Source: Blattamonas nauphoetae
Lineage: Eukaryota; Preaxostyla; Oxymonadida
NCBI GenBank assembly: GCA_033064195.1
Contig: JARBJD010000003.1
Coordinates: forward strand, 744,001 to 808,000
Length of the DNA: 64,000 bases
Direction of reading: 5' to 3'
The notes under the pieces were generated by a model. The model was given only the letters and a program-made list of their open reading frames with translations, did not search any database and had not been told where the DNA came from. Shown here piece by piece: positions 33,337-45,663 of this stretch. Within the stretch, counting starts at the first letter, position 1, and every line of letters begins with the position of its first letter. The position numbers and the translations under genes are program-made.

Positions 33337-36300
33337 TCATCCAGGGGTGCTGATTGGAGACTGATGAAGGAGTTTGTTTTGATGGACTGAGAAAGAGTGG
33401 TGTGTGTTCGATGTGCGCATGTCCTGTCTCGTCCGGGTGTTTTCTTCAAGTTGCCCTCTTCGAGATTTTTCTCGTTCTTCCAGTAATTTGATGCGATGTG
33501 TGAGGGTGGAGATTTCCTTCCGGCTTTCACAGCGCTCTTCCCGTGCTTGTTCCCGAGTTTTGTCCAATTCTTGTTGGAGTGACATAATCCGACTATCTTT
33601 TACATTCAATAAATCTCTCGCTTCTCCCAGCATCTGGTGTGCTTCTCCCAAGCGATTTTCAGCTTCAATAACTCGTTCGTCATTCTGTCTTTGTCGTGCT
33701 TTCTCTTCTTCTGAACGAAGGCGATCTTGATTCGCCCTTTCTGAGTAGTTCGTGCGAGCATTTTTCACTTCTTGACCTAATTTTGAACGAGTTATGTCCC
33801 ACTCGGCACGTTCTGCACCGAAACTGGAAGCTGTTCGAGCCAGTTCACGACGGAACCGCTCCACTTCAACTGCACTCTTTGCACATTCCTCGCTCTTCTC
33901 GGTGAGTCTTCGGCGTAGATCAGCAATCACTCCTTCCAAGTCTCTCTGTGCTGTCTCCCACTTTCGGAGTGCAGCGGCACTTTCGGAGAGGTCGATCCGT
34001 AGTGTCGCGTTTTCTGCTGTCAATTCATGGAGTTGAGACAGGAGAGTGTCGTGTCCATTGGATCCGTACAGGGTTCGGTGATTTTTCTCTGAAAGAATGT
34101 AGAAATGGAAAAAAAGAATGGTTCCAAACCTTGAAGATTCTCGATAACAAGATTCGTGGTGGCATGTTCCAAAGAAACTAAATTGGCTGTGATTTCTCTT
34201 CGACGTTCTTCTTCATCAGCTCCGGCTGTCCTCCACCATCCAAAAAACACTCGACGCTCAAGATCTCTCTTTCTCTGTCTCACAAGCAGGTTCAGAGTAT
34301 TTCCCATTGCGCGTTTTGACGCGACATGAAGCTTCCATTCCCTCCAAACTCGGCGGAGGATGCCTTTATCCAGAACAGTTGCAGAGGCGACATTCATTTT
34401 GAGATGGATTGTCTGCTTGCTCTTTGTATGGAGTTTCAGTTTCAAGAAAGAAACACGGAGGAGACGGACTGAATTGAACGATGCAGCTCGTCTTTCAGCT
34501 ATTTTTTCATTCTGTGACTGTTCATGGTTTGTCAGAAACCCAGCGAACCCTCTTCTCATGAGAATCCTGTCCCTGAATTGAGTTGCTCGGTGTTCATTCA
34601 GTTTGTCCTGTTTCGCTTCTTTCACAACTTCCTTCCATTTCTCAAAACGAAGTTTCTTGATTCGCATCGCCTTCTCTCTTACCAATTCTTTTCGAATCGT
34701 CCGTCGTTGTTCCTTCTTCCGTCTCCATCCTTCGAAGATTGTTCTTTGCCGACGATCCATTACCCATCGATTACACAACTCTCCGGCCTTTCGAGTTTGG
34801 TGTTGTGTTGTCGCCACATCCCTCCATTCTCGAAGAATTGTGCGGAGGGATTTTTCTTCCTGATGTTTGATGAACATGGAGACAGCTTCTTGTTTTCTTG
34901 ATTGGTCTTTGGCTTCCTCTTTCGCAATTTTGTCTGCTGCCAACAAATCAAGCCAACCTCGGATGACCCTTTGTTTGGTCATCTGGTTATGCCATCTTTC
35001 ATGGGCAGCGAGAAGATGACGGAGTGTTGCTTTGTCTGTCCGATTGTCTTTATTTCCGCGAGAGGACAGCAGTTTTTCCTGCTCGAGGGCCATCTGTTCT
35101 TCGCTTTCCAAGAGCCTCCTCGATTCAACCAATCGAATCCCGAAGTGTTTGATTTCAGACTCCCCTTCCATGCCTTCCGTTCGTTCTTGTTCTTTCTTCT
35201 TTCGGACATCATTCCATCCACTCCAACATTCTTTCAGTAAAATGTGATTCAACCGAGCTTCTCGTTTTCGCTTAAGTTTTTGAGCTATCGATGCCATTCT
35301 GAACATGCGAATCCATCGTCGTTTGAACCACATCAATGCAAACTCCACAGCAGTATCTCGATTCTTCTGTTTATTTTCTTTCTCCAACCTGATCCTTTGA
35401 AATAGTTGTGCTTGTTCGAGCTCCAATTCTTTCCGAAATTTGTTTTCCCTATCTTCTGGAGCGATTTCTTCTGTTCTGGTGGCTGCCTCTCTCTGAAGTT
35501 TCTTGATCATCAAAGCAGCCTTTCTTAATTCGCCTTCTAAGCGCACTTTCTCTTTTCGGAGTTTGTCAACAATCTCGTCAGTTGTCTTCTGTCTCTCAAA
35601 ACTGTCCCGAGTCTGAACGGGATGAGCATCGGGATCTTCGTAGCGTCGGAGAGAGTCTTTGGTTTTTGTTTCGAATGAGTGGAGTGACTTTGCTGAATCA
35701 GTCCATTGTCCATTCTGTTGTGCTTGAGGAAACACTTCTGGATCTGTGAAGGAACGTCCTGGTTTGAAATGTTGACTGGGTGATTGAGGTGATTGAGCAG
35801 AATCAAAAGAACGATCCAAGATCGGATCATCTCCTTTTCGAGGCATCTCAATCCACATTCCATCCATTTTCATGACGACACCACCAATTTCTTGAGAGTG
35901 TTGTGTTTGATGTGAATGATGGGAGAGTGATGTACGGGATGTGTCGGATAGGTTCGACCGAACATCACTAGCAAGTGATTGGTGACTTCTCTCACTTTGA
36001 GAATCATCCAAAATCTTTTTCGGTTTTTCCTCTTTCTTTCCATCACTTCTTCGTTCACGGCTCTTCTGCTTCAAAAGAGCGACATACCGCGATTGAGACT
36101 TTTGTGTGGAAGATTGATCAGAACTGGAGATGGCAGAGCTTTGTGAATCAATACTTGCTGTGTCTGAATCATTCCGTGATTTCGACTGTGATCTTTTGGA
36201 GTTTCCAGTTCGTCGGAGTGGAATACGACTGCTTTTCTTTTTTGGTGGTTCGCGAATCGTCGAGACAGGAGGTTTTGGAGGAAGTGTTGCTGAAGAGTCG

Positions 36301-37606
36301 TTTGATCGGACACTCTGACGCGATCTAGACGTATCAACATGTTCTTTAGATGGGATAGTTATTTTTTGTGGTTGTTGCTTTGGAATCCTGGCAATTTGTT
36401 CATGTTTGCTGTTGGATTGATTGGATGTTACAGAGATTTGCTGTTGAATTTGAGAAATGGCTTTTTGATATGACACAATATGTTCAGAGCATTCGAAAAT
36501 GGATTGTTTCATTAGGTCTTCGATAAGTGATGAAAGAGCGGAGAACTGAGAGGTTTCCGTTTTGTCTCGATGCCTGTTCACATCATTTGAATTGTTTCTT
36601 GATTCAAGCATGGATAGATATGCAACAATGAGATTCTGTTGTGAAATTGTGACATCTGAATAAGCTAAGTCCCAAGATTCTCCTTCTGTGAGAGCATTTT
36701 GAGATGTCAGACTCCTTCTGGAACTTCCCGTTGGCAATGAACGAGAAAACTGTGGTGCATCAGCTTGGCCACGAAACCAACGAACCCTCCAAGCTTTGAT
36801 GACTTCTCCCTCCAAATGCCCCAAGATTAACATCATCTCCTGTTCACTCTCGGTAATCTCGACAGAAACAGAAGGATTGAACAGTTGAAATAAAACATTC
36901 AAATTTAAGGGAGATTTCTGACCAAAGATTTTAAAAGTAAGGTGGAATACCTGTTGAATATTCCTGAAAAGCTGATTGAGATCATCGTGGATCACCTGCT
37001 TCATGGCGATTTGTTCAAGATGACGCAAGAGGAGGTCATTTTGGAGAAGGAGTTTTAGGTAGGTTTGTTCCTTTTCATTAATCAAGAGCGATTCTTGAAG
37101 CTCTTTTGTGTCCACTTCCTGTTCAATTTGAGAAAAACGTCATCATACCATGTTGTCCAGGATATCAAGGGAAGGACACAATTGAAGGATACGGAGTCGA
37201 TAGAATGGTCGTTGTGTGATTGGGTTATTTTGGAGGCTGAGTGTTCTGAGTGTCGGACATTGTTGAAGAGGCTCACAATCATGAAAATCGGTAATCTGTT
37301 CAAAATGAAATCGTGAATATGAGGATAAAAGGATCGCACTTGATTATTGGAGAGAGATAAAGTGGATATGTTTGTAAATTGAGTGATATTACGAAGCGTG
37401 GTGATGAGATTGTTGCTGAGGTAGACAGTGACGGCTCCATGGAACTTTTTTGGAAGAATATCGATCTCAGAGATAGCTTTGTTGGCTCCATGGATCTGAG
37501 TTCCAGTAAAACTGGCCGGAAACGAAGAGAGAACAGAACTTAAAGTTCGAGTTCCATCTGGGAAGATATCGGTGTCAGACCAGCGTGACCCAGAATTCTG
37601 GTTCAT
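33337..37606 (-). CDS. LRR protein with Sfi1-like tryptophan repeats and C-terminal coiled coil
   Basis: Exons 37606-37340, 37295-37149, 37118-34130 and 34088-33337 (introns of 44, 30 and 41 nt) sum to 1385 codons. Residues about 35-140 are leucine-rich repeats with a cap: VTVYLSNNLITTLRNITQFT, then LRTLSLQNNPIT and LRILQLCPSLDILDNM. A Ser-rich linker follows. Residues about 735-1110 hold eight or so short helices with a conserved Trp: CWSGWNDVRKK, VIRGWLDLLAADK, ILREWRDVATT, IFEGWRRKKEQ, LRFEKWKEVVKE, RRVWREWKLHVASK and VFFGWWRTA. This resembles Sfi1-type centrin-binding repeats. The last 250 residues are coiled coil. LRR plus coiled coil recalls LRRCC1/VFL1 basal-body proteins, but orthology is not established. 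Confidence 0.78.
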
Positions 37607-37969
37607 AAGCGTAAGTGTCTTCGAGTACGGTTGTAGTTATCGATGTCAGTTCGGTTAGAATGAAAGAATCACGTTTGAAAAAAAAAGTGGGATGAAATCA
37701 AATCTGTGAACAAGATTTGCAGTTTAAGTTTCAATGTGTGGTAGTACCACTTAAAAGAGTGTGAAGTGTTTCTTATGGAAAGAATATATTCAGAAAGGAG
37801 ACAGATATCATCATTGTCGATTTCGATGACTTCCAGAAGTGACGGGAATGGATGATGGGGTAATTTGGCCAAATCATCACGAAACGATCAGAGCAATACT
37901 GATATGGTCTGGATTGTTCGACTGATCAAACGAAATGGCTCCGTTCGATGAGAGTGCTGTCATTCAAAC
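37607..37969. other. Intergenic stretch with weak coding-like signal
   Basis: About 360 bases between the Rad50 stop and the start of the LRR gene, both leftward. On the minus strand, phrases such as LAKLPHHPFPSLLEVIEIDN and LEDTYAYEPEFWVTLV are coding-like, but in-frame stops and missing starts block a consistent gene model. It may be an upstream exon of the LRR gene or a gene remnant. Confidence 0.4.
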
Positions 37970-40900
37970 TCAGAGTAACTGTCGAAGTTGGCATCGATGG
38001 ATTTGACTCTGCCCACGTTCATCTTTCCCGACCCGCCAATAGAACTCGGTTGCATTCCCTTGTGCCAGCTGTCTGACAAAATCTTCATCGTGGGTGATTA
38101 CAATCAGCTGGAAGTTGCTCTGCATCCTGAGTGTGTTGATCAAACTGAAGACAGATGAAAATAGGTTGAACACACTGATTCAGCGCCAATGCAAAGCTCT
38201 CCACGTTCGCACGGTCCAAGTTTGTGGTTGGTTCGTCGAGAGCAACCATTCCGCATCGGACACAGAAAGTTTCTGCAAGTGCCAGTCTGATTACAAGGCA
38301 TGCCAATCCCTTCTGACCCGCTGAACAACGTCCTCGCATATCCATCTCGATGTCATTTCTGAACATGACCACTCTGTAATTGTAGGATCTCGCTCGAGTT
38401 CTCTCCACGTCAACGGCATCGTCCTGATCTGCATCACTCTTGATTTCGATGTAGTCGATATCCCCTCCTTTGTAGATCTCCTGCCATTTCTCGCGGATGG
38501 AATGATTCACCTCTGCCATTCGAGCGGCATGATATTTCATCAGAGCTCTGACAATGACAACAAAACAATGAGGAATCTGAAAAAAAGATAATAGCAAACT
38601 TGTCCAAGGCTGAGTGGAATTTAACGAGATCTGCTCGTGCCAACTGTGTTGTTTTGAGTCTTGACTGGCAGATTTTGTAGTTCCGCTCCATGACAGGCAT
38701 GGCCCTCAGTTGTTTCTCCAGTTTTGCGGCGTCTTCGGCATAGTGTGCATGCGATGTCTCCAAAACTGTTATCTCTTTTCGAAGATCAGCCAATTGCTTG
38801 TCATACATGCGTTGGGTCTCGAAACATTTCTTCATGGCCTCTGTCTCATTCAGCTGCTTCTGGATCTCACCAAGCTCAATTGTGAGATCGTGTAAATCCT
38901 GGCTCTTCCGTCGATATTCAAGGTTGTTGGTGATGTTCAGTTGTGTTGATGTTTGTTCCGAAAGCATCCTTCTCTTCTCGTCCAAGTCTTTGCTCATTTC
39001 CTCTTCTCGTCTTTTCAACCCGTTCAGTGCTTTGTTTAACAGCTCCAAACGTTCATTGATGGCACTCAAGCCTTGTTCTTCGTTTCCCGTCTCGAACATC
39101 GTCGATGATGTTCGTCCCATCGCAGCTTCTGTTTGTTTGATGAGCTTGTTCGTTTTGTCGACTTGTTGATTGAATTGAGCCAAGCCTCGTTCAAGTTCCT
39201 CTTTTTTCTGTCGAAGGTGATCGATTTCTCTTCTTCCTTTCTCCCTCCGCTCTTCGCCATCCCGCTGAACGATCTTCAATTGTTCGCTGGACTGTCTTTC
39301 CTTCTCAATCAGAGTGGGTGCCAATACTTCTGCGAGATGGAGCTCGTCCTCGACTCCTTGAATCGCCCTTGTTTTCTGTTCGAGGAGTCGCTCGTTTCTC
39401 TTTGCTTCTTCCTTTCTGTCTTCTGTTCGTTTGACCGTGTTCTTCAGATCGATCACATTCAAATTGAGTGTATTAATCGAATTTGTGATCTGAGAGATTT
39501 CTCCGCTCAATGTTTGTCGTCTCAATTCTCTTTCCTCAATGTCTTCCTCGAGAGCCTTCACTTTGGCAGTCTCGTCTTCTTCGCCCTTGTTCTCCACTCC
39601 CATCGTGGCCCATTCAGCTGAAATGTCATGGATGAGTCGCCCTCGCTCCTCAAGTTTGGTCCGAAGCATCCTTATTTCAGTCTTCGCACGGGTGGTTAAT
39701 TCCAGCACATGTTGTTGTTGAGCGATCTCGGCGTTGCACTCATTAATTTGATCGTTGAGCGAGGTCCGTTCATTCTGAAGTGCCGATAGTGTCTGGTAGA
39801 TATTTGGGAGTTGAGAAGAGATTTTCGTTTTTTCCTCGCAAAGAACGGCAATCGTCTTCATGTCCTTCAGATTCTTCTCTTCTTCCTCCACCACTTTCTG
39901 GAGAGTCGTCTCCACCTTTGGTGCATCAGAAATCTTCAGTTCAGCCATCTTCACGAACACATCCAATTCCTCCTCTGTGAATCCACGCATGCAAAGTGGA
40001 CATAAGCACTTCTCTTTTGCAGATGACAAGAACTTCGAGTAGAATTGTGCAGACAGAACTGCTTCTCGTCGATCATCCTTCGCCCTCTCAATGGACTGTT
40101 CTGTGCTTTGGATTGACATGTTGATTTCTTCTGTGCTTTTCACGTTTGGATTGGCATTGAGAGTGACAAGACGCTTCTCGATGGTTTGCTGATTGTTCTC
40201 TTCCATTTTGATTTTGGTGTTGAGAGAGCCGATGGACGAGTTGGAAGAATTGATCTTGACGCGGAGTTGTGACATTCTTTGGTTGGCTGTTGTTTCGATC
40301 ATTTTGATCGCATCGTTCAGTTCTTTCAGAGTGCGTTCTTCATCTTCTGTCAACTTTTTGTTTCCAACATGGATGGGGGGATTGTTTGCAGATTGCGGTT
40401 GTGTCACATTTCGGATGAGGTTCATAACATTCATCTTTTCTTCATCACTCACTGACAGTCCTGGGAGTTTCTCTCCTCCAAAGAGAGCAGTTAGCCCACC
40501 ATGTCCACCCGTGCTTGGAGACTGTGAACACTCTTCCATGAAACGGGCGAGATCTTCGTTCTGCTTGTTGAGATCTGTTAGTCGAACATTCACCTGCGCT
40601 CTTTTCTGCCATCCCTCTTGGATTTCTCGAACGGTCTTTCTGGCTTCGTTCAAAACTTGCTGATTGTCTTCATCTTCAACGATGAGTGTCTGAAGTGACT
40701 CTCTGAGTTGCTCGAGCTCTGCTTCTGACTTTAGGATGTCTTCCTTGAGACTGTTGATCTTGAGTTCGAGAAGATCTGTGATAGAGATGTCAGCATTATT
40801 TGAGTCAACCTTCTCTTCTGTCAATCTGCGATTATGGGCGATTCTGAGAGAGTCAACTTCTGTTTCCAATCTCTTCTTTTCCTCCCTCTTCATCTTCCCT

Positions 40901-42446
40901 GTCATGTCATTTTGTCTTCTCTCCATCTGAACTTTGTTGTGGCTTTCTTCGGCTTCCTTCTTCTTGATCTGCTCTTCGCTTTCGATTTGCTTCAGTTCTG
41001 TTCTCATTTCGCTCAATCTGCCTTCCATCATTTGGAGAAGAGAAACAAAGGCAATGGCGTCGTTTTGGTTTGGATTGTTTGGAACATTCTCCTCCGTCGG
41101 GATGTCACCGATGTGGAATGACGGGAACTGTGAGAGAATATCGGTTCCAACAGAACAGAGTTGAGTGAATGATTTTTGAACAGACTAAGAAGAGAGAGAC
41201 GTGATGATAGATTGAAGAGAGGAAAGAGACTTGGAGTTGGACGATTGTTTGCATATGAGATTGATACAGACTGTCCCGCTGAGTTGTGATTCTGTGGATC
41301 TCTGCGTTGGTTGTCTTTTTCTCCTTGTCGAGTTCCTTCACCTCTGCTTCAATTTCCTCAAAGGCTTGTTTGAGATTCAGTTGGTAGGCCTCAATCTCTT
41401 CGACGCTTTCTGAGACAACATGAAACAGGGGAAGGATATACCAATCAGCTCAGACTCGAGCTTGTTATATGATTCTATTTTCTGTTGATTGAGAAGAGTC
41501 GCCCGTGTTTCAAGTTCTCTTTTGCGGTCTTCGAGGCTTTGTCGTTGAGCAACGATGAGATCATTCTGTTGTCGGGCCTGTTCGATCTGGTTGATCTTTA
41601 GAGCACTCTCTTCACACTCCTTTTGGAGCATTGTTGCACGAATGGAAAGTTCATGCTTATTTTTATTGATTTCTTCGAAGTGAAGCATGCGTTCCTGGAG
41701 AACTCGTTCGTCTGATTGCATAGCTTTTATTTGGGCATCAAGCTCTTTCCGTTTCACAACAATTTGTTCCATTGCTTTTGTATACTTTGTCGAAGCAAAA
41801 ATTTCATCAAAACGCATTTTGACGATCTTATCTGCTTGGAGCGGCCAATCGCTTTCTTCTTGATGGCAGAACACAACATGTTCGAGGATGGCTTTTGAAA
41901 CACCTAAACATTCAGGTACTTGGCGATCAACATCGGTACATCGGGAACTGATAGATGTGGGCTGAGAAAAGTGTGAACAATGACGATAATCAGTTGATAC
42001 CTTCCCTGTTTGAGGATTTTTTGTGACAATTGCAGCATCAAGCATTTTGAACTCGAGTTTTTTTGGTTTTTGAGTCACTTGCATATTTCGCACAACAAGC
42101 ATTGGTTCGTCACGGAGGTTGTAGAATCGAAGTTTGACTTGAGCCTTAACAAGCGATTCCTTAATGAGCTGGAGATGAAAAGAAGGTAGGAAACATGATG
42201 AGGTGAATAGAAAAAAGATCAATAGCGGACATTTGGATCAAAGATAAAGCCAGATCCATGACTGGTTGATGGTGGGAGTTCTCCTGTCACTGCATATTTT
42301 AAAGCTTCAATAATGGTTGTTTTGCCTGATCCATTCTGACCAACGATAATTGTGAGAGGACGAAAGAATTGGAGAGCTTGTCCATCCTGTTGGATGGGTG
42401 CAAAACTTCTGATTCCGAGGAGGCTAAGTCGATCAATATAACTCAT
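37970..42446 (-). CDS. RAD50: DNA double-strand-break repair ATPase Rad50
   Basis: SMC-like ATPase of the Mre11-Rad50 complex that tethers and signals DNA ends. Exon 1 (42446-42231) has [19 protein letters not shown] (Walker A). The next part has [20 protein letters not shown], typical of eukaryotic Rad50. A long antiparallel coiled coil surrounds the zinc hook [12 protein letters not shown] (CxxC). The C-terminal lobe has [33 protein letters not shown] (signature) and [20 protein letters not shown] (Walker B), then [14 protein letters not shown]. At least six introns are present. One of 39 nt after NPQTGK is a multiple of three and leaves the frame open. The protein is about 1300 residues, normal for the family, and ends at TGA (37970-37972). 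Confidence 0.95.
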
Positions 42447-42779
42447 TTCTATCCAGAAAAAATCGGAACAAACAACGTAAAAGTGATGATAGAGGCAAAG
42501 TGATGGTTCATACAGCTTTCCACTTAAAATGAAGTGTCCCTTAACAAACCCATCTCCACAGGGTTGTTCGAGAGAAATGATGCGAATAAACGGATCTGTT
42601 GAACAACTATCTCGATATAGTTTTATTATCCACTTTTGGAGAGAACAGACCTCTCTTGAGAATTTTCATTTTCTCGGGGTGTCGGATCCTTCCCGTAATT
42701 TTTTTACAGATCAGTGTTAATTCTTGATAGAATCAATAAACCTTAACCTACAGTATAGAATTGGAGTTTTCGGGAGTCG
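42447..42779. other. Divergent intergenic region
   Basis: 333 bases between the Rad50 start (leftward) and the F-box gene start (rightward). It contains an AATTTTTTTAC run near 42700 that superficially resembles an Sm-binding site. No snRNA signature sequence or stem-loop set accompanies it, so it is treated as promoter sequence only. Confidence 0.4.
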
Positions 42780-45509
42780 ATGACCGAAATTCCCCCCGAG
42801 GTCGACCCCAAACTCCTCTCTCTCCCACCAGATGTCATCCTCAACATCCTCTCCTATTTCGGCCCATCTTCTCTTCTTCAAATTGGATGGGTGCCTAACA
42901 AGCTTCTTAGAGTATCTGACTATTCATGTTAAATTTGTATTTTATAACCTGTTTAGAGCTTGAGTGAGGATCCAACACTCTGGATCGTCCATACAATCAA
43001 CCAATGGGCAATTCCGTACACTTCGGAGCATACTGATTGGAAAAGGTTGTATTGGACGATTTATGACAATTGGCATTCCGGCACAGCACTCCGTTCTGAT
43101 ATTTATCCACCTTTCCACACGCAAGCAATCGATCAGTCAAATCTCCCTTCTCCCTCGCAAAATCAAGGTCATGATCAATTATCTCGTATAGAGGTATTCC
43201 TTTCACTCTTCTTTACGTACACTCTCCCTCAGTACCCTGACTTTGTTACGAATGATGTGATCATCCGTCCCCCGCTACTCTACTGTGCGTCAAACCTTGA
43301 TCCGACAATCCATGTATGGGATTTGGATACAGAAGAACTTCTTTTTCTGATGGAAGACGATTGTATGCATACAAGGCCAGTGACATGCCTGGATTACGAT
43401 GATTACCAACTGATCTCCGGATCTGAGGACAAAACTGTGAAAAGGTGGGATCTGGACACTCACAGTGTGTATGGAACATGCACTGGGAAGGCACAGGTTA
43501 TCTCTGATGTCTCGATAGATGGAGAAGGAGTGGTTGTTGGAGTGGGATGGGAAGGAGTGATGGATGTCTGGCGTGGGAAGGGAAGACCAACTCTCTCCTT
43601 CCTTGCCAGTGGTCCCATCCAAAGTGTAGCCCAAGTTCAGTCGATTCTCTCATCGTCCCCAACTTCCACGTTCATCACATCGTCTTTCTCATCAGACCAT
43701 CCTTTCCAAAAGCAGAAGAAAGAACGCGGAACCCACTACGCAGCTGGTTGTTGGGATGGAAAGATCCTACTCTTCGACATCGCACAGGGCGAGAGCATCG
43801 GAAACAGCGAACCAGCTCTGGCAACCACCCCAATCACGACACCGCTTCTTTCTCTCTTCCATCAAGAAGCTTGTGTGTCTTCACTTATCGCGTCTCAATT
43901 CCAAGTCATCTCTTCGTCGTGGAATGGCTCAATTGACATCTACGATTCCCGTCTCCCGTCTGTCCGGATGGCCACAGCATCAGCACCGCGCCCCATTAAC
44001 AGTCAGCCCGCTCTCCCGTTTTCTTTCATTGGCCCACCATCTCGCTATCACCACGGCTCCCTGTTCTCTGCGGATTGGAACGACGATGTGGCCTTCCGAT
44101 CGTACTCGGCCTTAATTCAGTCTCCACTGCAGCCGTCATTCTTCATCACATCACTCCATCCAGCCCCACACATCAATCACCCCATCCCGCCCTCTTTCAC
44201 CTCAGGTCCACCACTAACCACATCACCATCGTCGTCGGTCCCTCCAGTTGCAACAATTCCTAGCGCTCATTCAGCACGAATACGATCGTTGTCTCTTCTC
44301 AACCCGTTTGTCTTCTCTGCTGGTGACGATGGCGTTGTCAAGGCGTGGGATCTGCGAATGGCTGGGCGTTGTTTGGAAAGAGAGGCTCTGAAGAACTGGA
44401 AAATAGGTCAACCAAAATCGAACAAACGGAAAGGACGGAAAAAGCGGAAAGATGGTGATGAAGACGAAGAAGAAGAGGAAGAGACTCAACCCTCTCGCTC
44501 CATTTTTTCTGGGATTGTGGACGTCAGCGATTCGTTCATATTTGACCTTTCTGTGGAAGATGACGAAGAGAACGAGCCAACATCAAATGTGTCACAAGCA
44601 CAGACCGACACAAAACCCACTCATCCCAAGCAAACCAGCAACCGCAAACGGACAGCAATGTGGTGCATCGATGCTGATCGAACGCGAGTTGTTGTCGGGT
44701 CAAACGACAAACGCGAGTTCGTCCAGTTTCTGTTCGGGTTTGCGGAAGATGAAGCAGCTGTGGTGGATGTACAAGAATCGGGAGCGACTCAGAAACGAAC
44801 AAAGGAAAGTATTGACTTCAATGGGAACGCAGCGATGCATTTCCAACAATCATTCGCTGCCGCGACAGGAAGAGAGACGACAACGAAACGAGAGAAGAAA
44901 GATGAAGTTCGTGACTTGGATGACAGTGGAGATGGCGAAGAAAATGAGGAAGAGGCGGAAGAAGACAGCGAAGAAGGGGAGCTTCCTGAATGGATGTTGG
45001 AAGGGATGACTGGGGTCCACATCACCGACGATCAAGCTGAAGAAGAGGAGGAGGAACAGGAGGAGGAAGAAATCGTGAACAAGATCCCTGACAATGACTC
45101 CACTCCATCAACGCCTCGCCAAAACCCCACGCTGAATGCTTCTCTCTTTCGCTCAGTGAACTCCAACAACAGCGTGCTTCCAAGCAACCCATCAGTCGAG
45201 CCCGACCCAAATGTAAATGTGGATCATCACGAACCGGTCGTCCACGTTGAGATTGGCTTGGAGGCAGAACTTGTCGAAACTAAAAAGAGCTCTCTTTTCA
45301 ATCCCACTCTCTCTCCCGTGGCGGAGTCAGTCCCAACACACACTGAGAACCCCGGATACAACACACTCTCAGTGACTCCACCACGGCCGAAAAAACGCGA
45401 CACAAAGACAGGATTGTCTACAATGAAAGTTGCTGAAGCAGAGATGGGTGAAATGGATCAAGATCATCTTGATGACACACAGTGTTTGTGCAAATGTGTC
45501 TTATTTTAA
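42780..45509 (+). CDS. F-box/WD40 protein with C-terminal CaaX prenylation motif
   Basis: Likely substrate receptor of an SCF ubiquitin ligase. Exon 1 (42780-42911) starts MTEIPPEVDPKLLSLPPDVI and holds the F-box LPPDVILNILSYFGPSSLLQ; a 45-nt intron leads to SLSEDPTLW. A 39-nt GT-AG stretch at about 43193-43231 keeps the frame open and is probably an intron. WD-type blades follow: PTIHVWDLDTEELL, YQLISGSEDKTVKRWDLDT, YAAGCWDGKILLFDIAQGE and VFSAGDDGVVKAWDLRMAG. The region after the propeller is acidic and Lys-rich. The protein ends DDTQCLCKCVLF: a CaaX box (CVLF) preceded by two more cysteines. A terminal Phe or Leu favours geranylgeranylation in known systems, so membrane anchoring is inferred. 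Confidence 0.85.
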
Positions 45510-45663
45510 CTTTATCAAATATTGAGAACACTTCACTCCTTTTTTTCTAAATCCTATTTTTTCTTGTTTCATGATTTCATGTTGATTTTCACTATGTGTT
45601 TCACAAACAAGCGATTGACAATTGAAGGTGAATCTTGATCAGATCAACCCGGAACAATTTTCT

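Noticed and set aside
37669-37872. Minus-strand frame as a separate small gene or an upstream LRR exon
   Set aside because: The coding-like frame has an upstream in-frame stop with no acceptor between, and no start codon; left as unresolved.
42690-42720. Sm-site-like AATTTTTTTAC suggesting a spliceosomal snRNA
   Set aside because: No U1, U2, U4, U5 or U6 signature sequence or supporting stem-loops nearby.
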